A DNA stretch of 64,000 nt from an uncultured Bacteroidota bacterium (GCA_903838055.1 CAILWV010000077.1:18675-82674); one strand, 5' to 3'; shown: positions 44,575 to 54,095, counted from the first letter of the stretch. Made by a program: numbers and translations. Notes: a model not told the origin generated them from the letters alone.

Positions 44575-47547
44575 ATGAATAAATCCCATAAAAATATTAA
44601 TTTAGCATTTATGAATAGTAAATCTATAATAACCTCTTCTAACAACTGGTTGGAGTTAAAAGAAATGATAAAGGCATTGTCCAAAAAAGAAATGGGCAAT
44701 GTATTTGAGTTACTTACCAAACTGTATTTCACCATCCAACCAAAATATGCTTTTTACGATGCTGTTTGGTTGTTAAACGAAGTGCCGAGTTCTATACTAG
44801 AACATCTTGAACTGCCTTCACACGATTTGGGAATTGATTTAATTGCCAAATGGGGCGATGAATTTCATGCCATACAATGTAAATACCATTCCGATTATAA
44901 CACTTCCGTTAATTTTAAAGAAGTGGCTACGTTTATTTCGCTTTTAGAAGGAAATTCTAAATTCACACAAGGCTATATTTGTTCTACTGCCGATAGCACT
45001 TCTAGAAATTTAGACAAAGTAAAAACCAAACATATCAACCACATTCTTTCGGATAGTTGGCAAGAACTAGACGAAGATTTCTTTGATAAAGTTAGAAACT
45101 ATTTTGAAAATAAAAATTACAAACCAATTGCTTATACTCCCAAAGAGCACCAAGTAAAAGCACTTAAAGATTGCGTTACCTATTTCAACAATCCCGAAAA
45201 TAGCAAAGGAAAACTAATTTTCCCGTGTGGTGCCGGAAAGAGTTTAACTGGTTTTTGGATGACCCAAGAACTAAAATCTACTTCCACCATTATTGCCGTT
45301 CCGAGTTTGTCTTTGGTGAAGCAAACGCTGGATGTCTATCTTAGAGAAATTGTTGCCCGAAATATTGCTGTAGAATGGCTTTGCATCTGTTCGGATGAAG
45401 GGATTGGTAAAGACGATGAAATTCTGGAGAAAACCGAAAGTCTTGGAGTGCCTTGCGAAACCGACCCGATTTACATTGAAAATTGGTTGCTAAAAAACAA
45501 AGGCAAACACACCATAATCTTTACCACCTACCAAAGTGGAAAAATCATCGCCGATGTTTCTAAAAAAGTAAATTTTAAATTCGATTTAGGGATTTTTGAC
45601 GAAGCCCATAAAACGGTAGGATTGAACAAAAAACTATTTAGTTACCTCCTTTTTGAAGAAAATATTTCTATCGCCAAAAAGATTTTCATGACTGCCACAG
45701 AGCGGTTTTATAGCGGAACCAAAGAGGACATTATCTCTATGGACGATACCGATATTTATGGCGATACGTTTTCGCAAATGAGTTTCAAGGAAGCAATTGA
45801 AAAAGAACTGCTAACCGATTATAAAGTCATCACTATTGATGTAAAAAAGAGTGAAATTGCCGAATTCATTAAAAGCAATAACCTGGTGCAATTGAACAAC
45901 AAATGGAAAAACGAAACCGAAGCACGTTCGTTGGCCTCCATGATTGCCTTGCGAAAAGCAATGAAAGTCTTGCCAATAAAAAATGCCGTTTCCTTTCACT
46001 CCTCTATTGAAAAAGCCGAACGCAATAAAGAACTACAAAATTACATTACCAATACCTACCAGTACGATGCTATCAATTCGTACACCGTTTCGAGTAAAGT
46101 TCCAACTACAAGACGAAATGTATTGGTGCAAGAGTTTGCCAATTCTTCTATAAAAGCATTAATTACCAACTCCAAATGTTTAACCGAAGGAGTAGATGTA
46201 CCCAACATTGATTGTATTGTTTTTGCCGACCCACGAAAAAGCAAAGTAGATATCGTGCAAGCTTTAGGTAGAGCCTTGCGAAAAAAAGAAGGCAAAGAAT
46301 GGGGTTATGTAATTTTACCGGTGATTTATGATGATGTAACCCACGAAATAGACAATGAAAATTATGCTGAAATAATTTCTATTATTAGAGGTTTGGCCTC
46401 TAATGACGAGCGAATTGTAGAATATTTTAAAGAAAAAGGCGATGCTACAGGAACCAAAAGAGTACAAGGATCTTCTTTGTTTGATTTTAATTTCTCCTCC
46501 GAATTACTAAACGAAAAAGACCTTACCGCCCAACTCCAAATAAAAATATGGGAAAACCTTTCTAAATTCCAATGGATGCTTTTTGAGGAGGCAAGGGAGT
46601 TAGTATGTGGATTGGAATTAGGTAATCAAAAAGAATGGAATTTGTATTGTAAATCAGTAAATAAGCCAAATAATATTCCATCAAATCCAGATAAAGTATA
46701 TTTAAACAAAGGTTGGGTAAGTTTTGGTGATTGGTTAAGCACAGGAAGAATTCAAGCGCAATTAATAAAATACAGAGATTTTGAAGAAGCCAAATTTTTT
46801 ATTCATAATTTAAAAATTAAAGGTGAAAAAGAATGGAGAGAATATTGCAAATCGGGAAATTTACCCTTTGACATTCCGAAAAATCCAATTCAAACTTATA
46901 AAAATTTTGGTTGGAAAAGTTATGGAGATTGGCTAGGAACTGGAAGTATTTCAAATAATAAAAAAGAATTTTTAAAATTTCAGGAAGCAAAAGAATTTGC
47001 AAAATCACTTAAATTAACATCTGCAAACCAATGGAGGAAATTTTGCAAATCAGGAAACAAACCAAATAATATCCCTACAAACCCAAATGATATTTACATT
47101 AATAATGGTTGGATTAGTTATGGAGATTGGCTAGGATCTGGTAACATTCAAACAAATGAAATTATTTATAGAAATTTTATTGATGCTAGAGAATTTGCTA
47201 GAGGACTAAATCTTAAATCCTATAAAGAATGGAGTGAATTTTGTAAAAATGGAAGCAAACCAAAAGATATATCAAACAATCCTCAAAATACTTATAAAAA
47301 CAATGGATGGATAAGTTGGGGTGATTTTTTAGGAAATTCTAACAAATCTACCAAAGAGAAAAAATATATCTCTTTATTAGATTTGAAAAAGTTAATAAAA
47401 GAACTAAAATTAACATCTAAAGAAAAATATGCTACTTTTATTAAAGAAATTAATTTTAAAAATGGAAAATATGATATTCCCTCTGCTCCAAATTCTATAT
47501 ATAAATCTGAATGGAAAGGCTGGGCAGATTTTCTAGGTAAAGAATAA
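44575..47547 (+). CDS. Mrr-like nuclease / SF2 helicase with five C-terminal GW..GDWLG repeats
   Basis: This 990-residue protein has three parts. Residues about 35-175 form a PD-(D/E)XK (Mrr-like) domain with E45, D88 in LGIDLIAK and Q101/K103 in HAIQCKYH. Residues about 185-590 are an SF2 helicase with Walker A FPCGAGKS (K222), DEAH 342-345, MTAT 372-375, and QALGRALR 562-569. Residues about 665-990 hold five tandem units with cores GWVSFGDWLSTG (713), GWKSYGDWLGTG (779), GWISYGDWLGSG (845), GWISWGDFLGNS (911) and EWKGWADFLG (979); the first four are spaced exactly 66 residues. The unit resembles the 'phage-integrase repeat' or helicase-associated families. The layout suggests a solo DNA-restricting or defence enzyme; that role is inferred. 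ATG 44611 is an alternative start. Confidence 0.88.
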   Translation: MNKSHKNINLAFMNSKSIITSSNNWLELKEMIKALSKKEMGNVFELLTKLYFTIQPKYAFYDAVWLLNEVPSSILEHLELPSHDLGIDLIAKWGDEFHAIQCKYHSDYNTSVNFKEVATFISLLEGNSKFTQGYICSTADSTSRNLDKVKTKHINHILSDSWQELDEDFFDKVRNYFENKNYKPIAYTPKEHQVKALKDCVTYFNNPENSKGKLIFPCGAGKSLTGFWMTQELKSTSTIIAVPSLSLVKQTLDVYLREIVARNIAVEWLCICSDEGIGKDDEILEKTESLGVPCETDPIYIENWLLKNKGKHTIIFTTYQSGKIIADVSKKVNFKFDLGIFDEAHKTVGLNKKLFSYLLFEENISIAKKIFMTATERFYSGTKEDIISMDDTDIYGDTFSQMSFKEAIEKELLTDYKVITIDVKKSEIAEFIKSNNLVQLNNKWKNETEARSLASMIALRKAMKVLPIKNAVSFHSSIEKAERNKELQNYITNTYQYDAINSYTVSSKVPTTRRNVLVQEFANSSIKALITNSKCLTEGVDVPNIDCIVFADPRKSKVDIVQALGRALRKKEGKEWGYVILPVIYDDVTHEIDNENYAEIISIIRGLASNDERIVEYFKEKGDATGTKRVQGSSLFDFNFSSELLNEKDLTAQLQIKIWENLSKFQWMLFEEARELVCGLELGNQKEWNLYCKSVNKPNNIPSNPDKVYLNKGWVSFGDWLSTGRIQAQLIKYRDFEEAKFFIHNLKIKGEKEWREYCKSGNLPFDIPKNPIQTYKNFGWKSYGDWLGTGSISNNKKEFLKFQEAKEFAKSLKLTSANQWRKFCKSGNKPNNIPTNPNDIYINNGWISYGDWLGSGNIQTNEIIYRNFIDAREFARGLNLKSYKEWSEFCKNGSKPKDISNNPQNTYKNNGWISWGDFLGNSNKSTKEKKYISLLDLKKLIKELKLTSKEKYATFIKEINFKNGKYDIPSAPNSIYKSEWKGWADFLGKE

Positions 47548-47567
47548 TTTTGTATAAATTAACAACT

Positions 47568-47849
47568 ATGACCCAACCCCAAAGCACCCAAAACGAAACT
47601 TTACCAAGAAAAAAAGAAGGTAATGGTTGTGCATTTATGATAATGGCTGCTTTTATTGTGTTTTTTATTATTGTTTCTAAAAATACCAATAGCGTAGGCA
47701 GTTATGTAGCGCCACACGATACCAGAAGTGGTAAAATGGTTAAAGGTCATACTCGAAAAAGTACAAGTACCGATGCAAATGCTATAAAACATCGCAACAC
47801 TAGTAAAGGGTACCATTATTTGCATAAATCAAGATATAACAAAAAGTAA
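47568..47849 (+). CDS. Small single-pass membrane protein with basic tail
   Basis: This 93-residue protein has a hydrophilic N terminus, one membrane helix (CAFMIMAAFIVFFIIVS, about residues 23-40) and a basic, Ser/Thr/His-rich C-terminal half. I recognise no family. It begins 20 bp after the nuclease-helicase stop and ends at a strong terminator, so it may share the transcript. I chose ATG 47568 (MTQPQSTQ) over an in-frame TTG at 47550. Confidence 0.7.
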   Translation: MTQPQSTQNETLPRKKEGNGCAFMIMAAFIVFFIIVSKNTNSVGSYVAPHDTRSGKMVKGHTRKSTSTDANAIKHRNTSKGYHYLHKSRYNKK

Positions 47850-47851
47850 TA

Positions 47852-47898
47852 AATAACCCTCGCAGAATTCAAAATCCTGCGAGGGTTATTTTATTTTA
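47852..47898 (+). terminator. Strong rho-independent terminator after the small membrane protein gene
   Basis: A long perfect stem (AAATAACCCTCGCAG with CTGCGAGGGTTATTT) is followed by TATTTT; its A-rich left side could also serve the leftward alpha-amylase gene. Confidence 0.88.
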
Positions 47899-47958
47899 AT
47901 TACATCCAACTTATTTTTAAAATCGGTGCAATCCGAAAATCGGTGTTGAAAAATTTAA

Positions 47959-49827
47959 TTACAATTTAAAGATAAAACTTTCGGTTCCCTTAATAGAAAC
48001 GTGCAGTACTCCTTCTCCATTAGTAACTTTTAAAGTAGTGGTGCTTCCATAAAGTTGGTCTTTTAAAGGATAAGTACCATCGTGCAATTGCCATTTAGAA
48101 ACCACATCGGCAGGTATTTTTAAATCGAAAGTACAACTATGGTCCTTAGAAAAATTAGCAACTATAATCAATTTTTCGGTAGCCGACCAACGCACATACG
48201 AATAGATTTTATCATCGTAATTGGCAGTTTCTTTTCTGTTAACTACTTGTATTTCTTGAAACTGTCCCATTAAAGCATTACTTTTTAAGGTAAAGTTTAG
48301 TAATCGTTTATAAAAATCGCGTAAGTCTTTTTCGCTTTGCGATAATTGGCCACCGTCAAATTTTCCGCCATTCATCCAACGTTGGTGGTTGGGTACACCA
48401 ACATAATCAAAAATAGAAGTTCTAGAATGTTTTCCAAAACCGCCATTTTCATTTCCTGCTTCGCCGACTTCTTGTCCGAAATAAACCATTGTCGGAGACG
48501 AACCAATAGTTGCTGAAACTACCATTAATGGTTTTCCGTTTTCACCACTTCCTGCAAATTCTGGACTCGCCAAACGCTGTTCATCGTGGTTATCTAAAAA
48601 ATGTAACATATGATGTTCAATATCGGCCATAATTTGTTGAATATCTGTAAGCCCATCGGTAGAAGATTTTCCTTGTACAATCTCTTTTAATTTATCGTAA
48701 GTCGCCACTTTATCATACAAATAATCCATTTTGCCTTTATAGATATAGTTTCTGTATTCGCTAGGATTGTACACTTCTGCCATTAAAAAAGCATCTGGAT
48801 TTTTCATTTTTATTGACGAATTCATAAAACTCCAAAATTCGTAAGGCACCATTTCAGCCATATCATAACGGAAACCATCCACCCCTTTGGCTGTCCAATA
48901 CAAAGCTATATCACGGAATTTTTTCCAAGAACTAGGCACGTCTTTATCTTTCCAAAAATCAAAATGTTCTTTATAAGATTTGTTTTCAAAACCTTTTGGC
49001 AATTCCGGAAAATCTTTAGATCCATCCGGGCGAATTCCGTAATTAACCTTCACCGTTTCATACCAATCGTTTATATCTGGCTTTGCCATACGAGAACCGT
49101 TACCAGTCCATTTTGCTGGATTTTCATCAAATGTGCCGTCAATTAACGGATTCGATTCTCCGTTTAATGGCTTGTACGTTTCGGATGTTGGCACCTGAAA
49201 ATGCTGTCCTGGAATATAATAAAAGTTGTTATTTCTATCATATTCCACATTCGTATTATCATTGGCACCAAAATCACGAACCCCTTTAGGATTTGAGAAA
49301 CCTATATATTTTCGAGCTATATGATTAGGAACGATATCTATAATTACTTTCAATGCGTGTTTGTGGGTGCGTGAAATTAATGCTTCAAATTCTTCCAATC
49401 GTTTTGCAGGATCTACTGCCAAATCTGGGTTTACATTATAGTAATCTTTCACCGCATAAGGAGATCCGGCACGACCTTTAACCACTTCGGGATCGTCATT
49501 AGAAATTCCGTATTTAGTATAATCATTTACCAAAGCATGGTGAGGAACTCCAGTGTACCAGATGTGTGTAACGCCAAGATCTTTAATTTCCGATAAGGCC
49601 TTATCCGTAAAATCATTAAACTTCCCTACCCCATTTTCGGCAATTGTTCCCCAAGGTTTGTTGGTGGTATTTTTATTTCCGAAAAGTCTAGTAAAAACTT
49701 GATAAACTACTTTCTTCCTTTCAACAACGGATACCTTTTTGGGTTTTGAATTTGTATTCGTTTTTTTAATTTGCGAATTGCCTGCAATTGAAAGCCCAAC
49801 TAAAGCAAATAAAAGTAATTTTTTCAT
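47959..49827 (-). CDS. Exported alpha-amylase family glycoside hydrolase (GH13)
   Basis: This 622-residue protein has a signal peptide (LLLFALVGLSIAGNSQ). A GH13 barrel shows the conserved regions DIVPNH (region I), GFRYDMAEM with nucleophile Asp (II), FLMAEVY with acid/base Glu (III) and FLDNHDEQR (IV), then a C-terminal beta domain. It likely cleaves alpha-glucans such as starch or glycogen in the periplasm. No SusC/SusD pair is adjacent, so it is not part of a visible polysaccharide-utilisation locus. Confidence 0.93.
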   Translation of the reverse strand: MKKLLLFALVGLSIAGNSQIKKTNTNSKPKKVSVVERKKVVYQVFTRLFGNKNTTNKPWGTIAENGVGKFNDFTDKALSEIKDLGVTHIWYTGVPHHALVNDYTKYGISNDDPEVVKGRAGSPYAVKDYYNVNPDLAVDPAKRLEEFEALISRTHKHALKVIIDIVPNHIARKYIGFSNPKGVRDFGANDNTNVEYDRNNNFYYIPGQHFQVPTSETYKPLNGESNPLIDGTFDENPAKWTGNGSRMAKPDINDWYETVKVNYGIRPDGSKDFPELPKGFENKSYKEHFDFWKDKDVPSSWKKFRDIALYWTAKGVDGFRYDMAEMVPYEFWSFMNSSIKMKNPDAFLMAEVYNPSEYRNYIYKGKMDYLYDKVATYDKLKEIVQGKSSTDGLTDIQQIMADIEHHMLHFLDNHDEQRLASPEFAGSGENGKPLMVVSATIGSSPTMVYFGQEVGEAGNENGGFGKHSRTSIFDYVGVPNHQRWMNGGKFDGGQLSQSEKDLRDFYKRLLNFTLKSNALMGQFQEIQVVNRKETANYDDKIYSYVRWSATEKLIIVANFSKDHSCTFDLKIPADVVSKWQLHDGTYPLKDQLYGSTTTLKVTNGEGVLHVSIKGTESFIFKL

Positions 49828-49933
49828 GAGGAATTATTTAAAAAGAATCAGAATACAAATATAAATATTTGCTAGGCATATTAATCGATTTATAAAATAA
49901 TCTTAATAAACCTATATGTTGGCTCTAATTTCC

Positions 49934-49941
49934 TAAATTTG
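49934..49941 (+). promoter_or_regulatory. Predicted -7 element of the aminotransferase gene
   Basis: TAAATTTG matches TAnnTTTG and ends 32 bp before the ATG at 49974; no good -33 box at the ideal spacing. Confidence 0.4.
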
Positions 49942-49973
49942 CTATCTAATTTTCATGCTTTTTAGAAATTCTA

Positions 49974-51167
49974 ATGATTAACGATTTTATCAAATACCAG
50001 GCACAAACCACTCCTTATCCTTTAGGAATGGAAGTTTCGCATGCCGTTGGTTCTTACATATTTGACACTAATAATAAAAAATACCTAGACTTTGTTGCGG
50101 GTGTATCTGCTTGTTCCTTAGGGCATCAAAACCAACGTGTTAATGATGCTATAAAAAACCAATTAGATAAATATTCGCATGTTATGGTTTACGGAGAATA
50201 TTCTCAAAGTCCGTCCGTACACTATTGCAAATTATTGGTGGAGAATTTACCAGCACAATTAAATAAAGTGTACTTAGTAAACTCAGGAACCGAGGCTTGT
50301 GAAGGTGCATTAAAATTAGTTCGAAGAGTAACTGGAAGAAGTCAATTAATTTCGTGTCACAATGCCTACCATGGAAATACTATGGGTTCATTGAGTGTAA
50401 TGGGATTTGAAGAACGCAAGCAAGTGTTTAGACCTTTGATTCCCGATGTGGATTTTATTACCTTCAATAATGAAGAAGATATATTAAAAATCACTACCAA
50501 AACTGCCGGAATAATAGTTGAAAGTATCCAAGGAGGCGCTGGATTTATCCAACCCGAAAATGATTTTTTAGCAAAAGTTAAAAAGCGTTGTGAAGAAGTT
50601 GGAGCTTTACTTATTGTAGATGAAATTCAACCTGGATTTGGAAGAACAGGAAAATTATTTGGATTTGAAAATTATAATGTCGTTCCCGATGTTGTTATTA
50701 TAGGAAAAGGAATGGCTGGCGGAATGCCTGTTGGTGGATTTATAGCCAATGAAAAACACATGGATTTATTGAGCCATGATCCAAAATTAGGACATATAAC
50801 AACCTTTGGTGGACACCCGGTTATTGCTGCTGCTTGTTTAGCAACTTTGCAAGAAGTGCTTGAAAAAGACTATGCCAAACAATCTTTAGAAAAAGAAAAA
50901 TTATTTAGAGAACTTTTAGTACACCCTTTAATTGAAGAAGTTAGAGGAAAAGGATTGATGTTGGCAGCCATGACAAGAGATTCCGAAATTACAAATCAAG
51001 TTATTTTAAAGTGTCAAGATAAAGGTCTGATATTATTTTGGTTATTATTTGAAGGAAAAGCAATCCGAATTACGCCTCCATTAACCATATCAGAAGATGA
51101 AATTAGAGAAGGTTGCAAAATCATGCTTGAAGTTATGGAGGAAGTTTCTTTAGGGTTTAGGGTTTAA
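49974..51167 (+). CDS. Class III aminotransferase (acetylornithine/ornithine aminotransferase-like)
   Basis: This 397-residue PLP enzyme has VNSGTEACEGALKLVRRVTGR, HNAYHGNTMGSLS, VESIQGGAGFIQP, LLIVDEIQPGFGRTGKLFGFE and VIIGKGMAGGMPVGG with the PLP lysine. Sequence places it among acetylornithine/4-aminobutyrate-like aminotransferases, but it is not in an arginine operon and the substrate is uncertain. Its final codons lie in a TTTAGGG repeat (TTTAGGGTTTAGGGTTTAA), giving the odd tail SLGFRV. Confidence 0.9.
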   Translation: MINDFIKYQAQTTPYPLGMEVSHAVGSYIFDTNNKKYLDFVAGVSACSLGHQNQRVNDAIKNQLDKYSHVMVYGEYSQSPSVHYCKLLVENLPAQLNKVYLVNSGTEACEGALKLVRRVTGRSQLISCHNAYHGNTMGSLSVMGFEERKQVFRPLIPDVDFITFNNEEDILKITTKTAGIIVESIQGGAGFIQPENDFLAKVKKRCEEVGALLIVDEIQPGFGRTGKLFGFENYNVVPDVVIIGKGMAGGMPVGGFIANEKHMDLLSHDPKLGHITTFGGHPVIAAACLATLQEVLEKDYAKQSLEKEKLFRELLVHPLIEEVRGKGLMLAAMTRDSEITNQVILKCQDKGLILFWLLFEGKAIRITPPLTISEDEIREGCKIMLEVMEEVSLGFRV

Positions 51168-51286
51168 AATACTAATTCATAATTAAAAACTTCTGTTAAT
51201 TAAATTGTTCAAAACAAAAATATTATAATCGTTATTTTCCAAAATACATAACTACTTTTATAATTGATTATTTCAAACAAAACTCT

Positions 51287-52684
51287 ATGTATTTGGATCA
51301 CGAAGAAGAAGAAGAAAATAATTTATCCTTATTAAAATTTGAATCGATGTTGAAAACCAACAAGGTTTTATTTTTTGATTCGGAGGAATTTGAAGAAATA
51401 ATACTACATTATCTAGATATTGGTAAAACTAGTTTAGCTAAAAAAGCTTTAAAACTTGGTTTAGAACAACACCCAAAATCTATTGGTTTAAAACTAGTTC
51501 AAGTTGAAATGTTAATATATGAAGACAAACTTGAAATTGCAGAAAAGTTACTTAACGAGTTGTATGCTTTAGAGCCAACAAACGAGGAGATTTTTATTCA
51601 AAAAGCGAATATTTATTCTAAAAGAGATAATCATGAAAAGGCGGTTTCACTGTTAACTGAAGCATTAGAATTCACCGAAGATTATTCTGATATCTATAAT
51701 TTAATTGGAATGGAATACCTCTTTATGGACAATTTAGAAATGGCTAAAAACAATTTCATAAAATGTTTAGAAGAAGATTTAGAAGACCAATCGGCAATAT
51801 ATAATGTTGTTTATTGTTTTGAATTTTTAGACCAAAACGAAGCAGCAATTGCTTATTTGAAAAAATATATTGATAAAAATCCATATTCTGAAATTGCTTG
51901 GCACCAAAAAGGTCGACTTTATTATGGCTTAAAAGATTATTCTAATGCGGTTCGTGCCTTTGAATTTGCTACTTATATAGATGATGAATTTATTGGTGCA
52001 TTCATGGAAAAAGGTAAAGCACTAGAGCGATTGAAAAGATACGAAGAGGCAATAGAAAGTTTTGCAAAAACAATAGAATTAGACGACCCAACATCGTATG
52101 CCTTATTGCGAATTGGAAAATGCCATGAAAAGCTTGGTAATAAAACGGAAGCTTTGGCATTTTATAACAAAACAGTTCATGAAGACCCATTACTAGATAA
52201 AGGTTGGATAGCAATTACTGATTTTTATGTTCGCCAAAAAAATTATGTTAAAGCACTTCATTACACCAACAAAGCTTTAGCGATAGACGATCAAAACAAA
52301 ACCTATTGGAAAAGATATGCTACTATAAATAAAGCAATGAATTTATATGAAGAAGCAGAATATGGTTTTAGAAAAGCGGTTGAATTTGGTGATTGTCAAT
52401 TAGATACTTGGTTGTTTTGGGTAGATATTTTACAGTATTTAGGTGAATATGACAATGGAGTTCTAACATTATTGCAAGCTGCTGAATATTTCCCTGAAGA
52501 ATATGAAATTGAATACCGTTTAGCAGGACTAAATTTTATGCTAAAAGAAAATGAAAAAGGTAGCTTTCATTTAAGTAATGGACTTCGATTGAATTTTAAA
52601 AACAAAACTATCTTAGAAGAATTATTTCCTAAGGTTTGGGAAATGAAAAAAGTTCAAACTTATATTTCAAAGCACAAAGAATAA
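51287..52684 (+). CDS. Tetratricopeptide repeat protein
   Basis: This 465-residue cytoplasmic-looking protein lacks a signal peptide and is built almost wholly of TPR helices (about ten units; for example IYNLIGMEYLFMDNLEMAKN, AWHQKGRLYYGLKDYSNAVRAF, KYWKRYATINKAMNLYEEAE-like). It begins with an acidic stretch (HEEEEEN). Such proteins act as interaction scaffolds; the partner is unknown. Its stop overlaps the next gene's ATG (TAATG), so the TPR and TonB-domain proteins are translationally coupled. Confidence 0.9.
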   Translation: MYLDHEEEEENNLSLLKFESMLKTNKVLFFDSEEFEEIILHYLDIGKTSLAKKALKLGLEQHPKSIGLKLVQVEMLIYEDKLEIAEKLLNELYALEPTNEEIFIQKANIYSKRDNHEKAVSLLTEALEFTEDYSDIYNLIGMEYLFMDNLEMAKNNFIKCLEEDLEDQSAIYNVVYCFEFLDQNEAAIAYLKKYIDKNPYSEIAWHQKGRLYYGLKDYSNAVRAFEFATYIDDEFIGAFMEKGKALERLKRYEEAIESFAKTIELDDPTSYALLRIGKCHEKLGNKTEALAFYNKTVHEDPLLDKGWIAITDFYVRQKNYVKALHYTNKALAIDDQNKTYWKRYATINKAMNLYEEAEYGFRKAVEFGDCQLDTWLFWVDILQYLGEYDNGVLTLLQAAEYFPEEYEIEYRLAGLNFMLKENEKGSFHLSNGLRLNFKNKTILEELFPKVWEMKKVQTYISKHKE

Positions 52685-53226
52685 TGAAAAATAATTTTCT
52701 TCTTATTGCTATGTTAGCAATAACTTGTTGTTTTGGTCAAACTAAAAAAGCTATATCAAATCCCAAAAAAGTTTCAAAAGCTGTTGAAGTGAAAGAAATA
52801 CCTTATGAGGAAAGAATTAATTACATCAAGGGCGATCCAGATAATGTAGCTACATTAGCAGTCGAATCTGCACCAATAATTCGAGAAGAAGACATAAATA
52901 CAATTTACAATACTGCCGGAATAGAAGTCAAACCTGAGTTTCCTGGGGGAATTGAAAAATTAATAACATTCTTATCAAGAAACTTCATCTATACCGATGA
53001 AATGAAAGAAGCAGAATTGAAAGGAAGAATATTTGTCACTTTTGTAGTAGAAAGAGACGGTTCTTTAACAGACATTAAAGTTCTACGTGGACTAGGTTTT
53101 GGAACAGTAGTTGAGGCAATTCAACTATTTAAAAAAATGCCTAAATGGCTTCCCGGAGAACAAAATGGTAAAAAAGTTAGATGCTCCTATTCATTCACAA
53201 TTACTATAGATGCAACCAAACAATAA
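52684..53226 (+). CDS. Exported TonB C-terminal-domain protein
   Basis: This 180-residue protein has a signal peptide (LLIAMLAITCCFGQ; a lipobox at the cysteines is possible). A TonB C-terminal domain follows (about residues 80-175: PEFPGGIEKLITFLSRNFIY, KGRIFVTFVVERDGSLTDIKV, KKMPKWLPGEQNGKKV, SFTI). It lacks the Pro-rich, membrane-spanning N-terminal part of true TonB. Flavobacteria have many such proteins; they may interact with outer-membrane receptors. It starts within the preceding stop codon and overlaps aroE by 17 bp. Confidence 0.88.
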   Translation: MKNNFLLIAMLAITCCFGQTKKAISNPKKVSKAVEVKEIPYEERINYIKGDPDNVATLAVESAPIIREEDINTIYNTAGIEVKPEFPGGIEKLITFLSRNFIYTDEMKEAELKGRIFVTFVVERDGSLTDIKVLRGLGFGTVVEAIQLFKKMPKWLPGEQNGKKVRCSYSFTITIDATKQ

Positions 53227-53956
53227 AAAATTCGGATTGATAGGTAAGAATATTTCTTATTCTTTTTCAAAAAAATATTTCACCGAAAAATTTACACAAG
53301 ATATATTTGAAGATTATTCTTATGAGAACTTTGATATTCCTACCATTGAAGAATTTCCGAATATCTTAAAAAACAATCCAAATATAAAAGGGCTAAATGT
53401 TACCATACCTTACAAAGAAGCTATTATTCCTTATTTAGATACTTTATCGGATAAAGCTTATAGCATTGGTGCAGTAAATGTAATACGTGTAACAAAAAAA
53501 GGAAATTTAAAAGGATACAATTCCGATTGGTATGGTTTTAAGAAAACATTAGAACCCTTACTTCAACCCCACCATAAAAAAGCGCTTATTTTAGGAACTG
53601 GGGGCGCAGCCAAAGCGGTTGCTTATGCATTAAAACAATTAGGTATTTATTATATAAATGTTTCGCGAGAAAATAAGGAAAATTGCATTGAGTATAGCCA
53701 AATCGATGCTTCTACTTTTGTTGAATATCAGATAATTATCAATTGCACACCTGTTGGAACTAGTCCAAATAGTATGGACTCCCCTCCTATACCTTATGAT
53801 CATTTCACGAACAAACATATTGCTTTCGATTTGATATACAATCCTGAGGAAACAGAGTTTTTAAAGAAGGCAAAGTCGAATGGCGCTATAATAAAAAACG
53901 GAAAAGAAATGTTAATTTTTCAAGCAGAAAAAGCATGGAAAATTTGGAATAAATAA
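53210..53956 (+). CDS. aroE: Shikimate dehydrogenase
   Basis: This 248-residue NADPH-dependent enzyme of the shikimate pathway has GKNISYSFSKKYF (substrate Ser), NVTIPYKE with the catalytic Lys, GYNSDWYGF with the catalytic Asp, and the cofactor motif LGTGGAAKAV. The C terminus has GKEMLIFQAEKAWKIW. Slightly shorter than E. coli AroE (272), as usual for Bacteroidota. It is the last gene of a coupled TPR/TonB-domain/aroE run. Confidence 0.95.
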   Translation: MQPNNKKFGLIGKNISYSFSKKYFTEKFTQDIFEDYSYENFDIPTIEEFPNILKNNPNIKGLNVTIPYKEAIIPYLDTLSDKAYSIGAVNVIRVTKKGNLKGYNSDWYGFKKTLEPLLQPHHKKALILGTGGAAKAVAYALKQLGIYYINVSRENKENCIEYSQIDASTFVEYQIIINCTPVGTSPNSMDSPPIPYDHFTNKHIAFDLIYNPEETEFLKKAKSNGAIIKNGKEMLIFQAEKAWKIWNK

Positions 53957-54095
53957 TAAAAAAGGCATCTTATTCACCTATTTATTCTAAAATAAAATAA
54001 CAGAAACCGTTGATTTTATTTGTTTTTACCCTTGTAATTTATACCTTTAGCCCTCCAAAAAAGGAAAAATTGTATAACCTTACACATTTAAAAAA

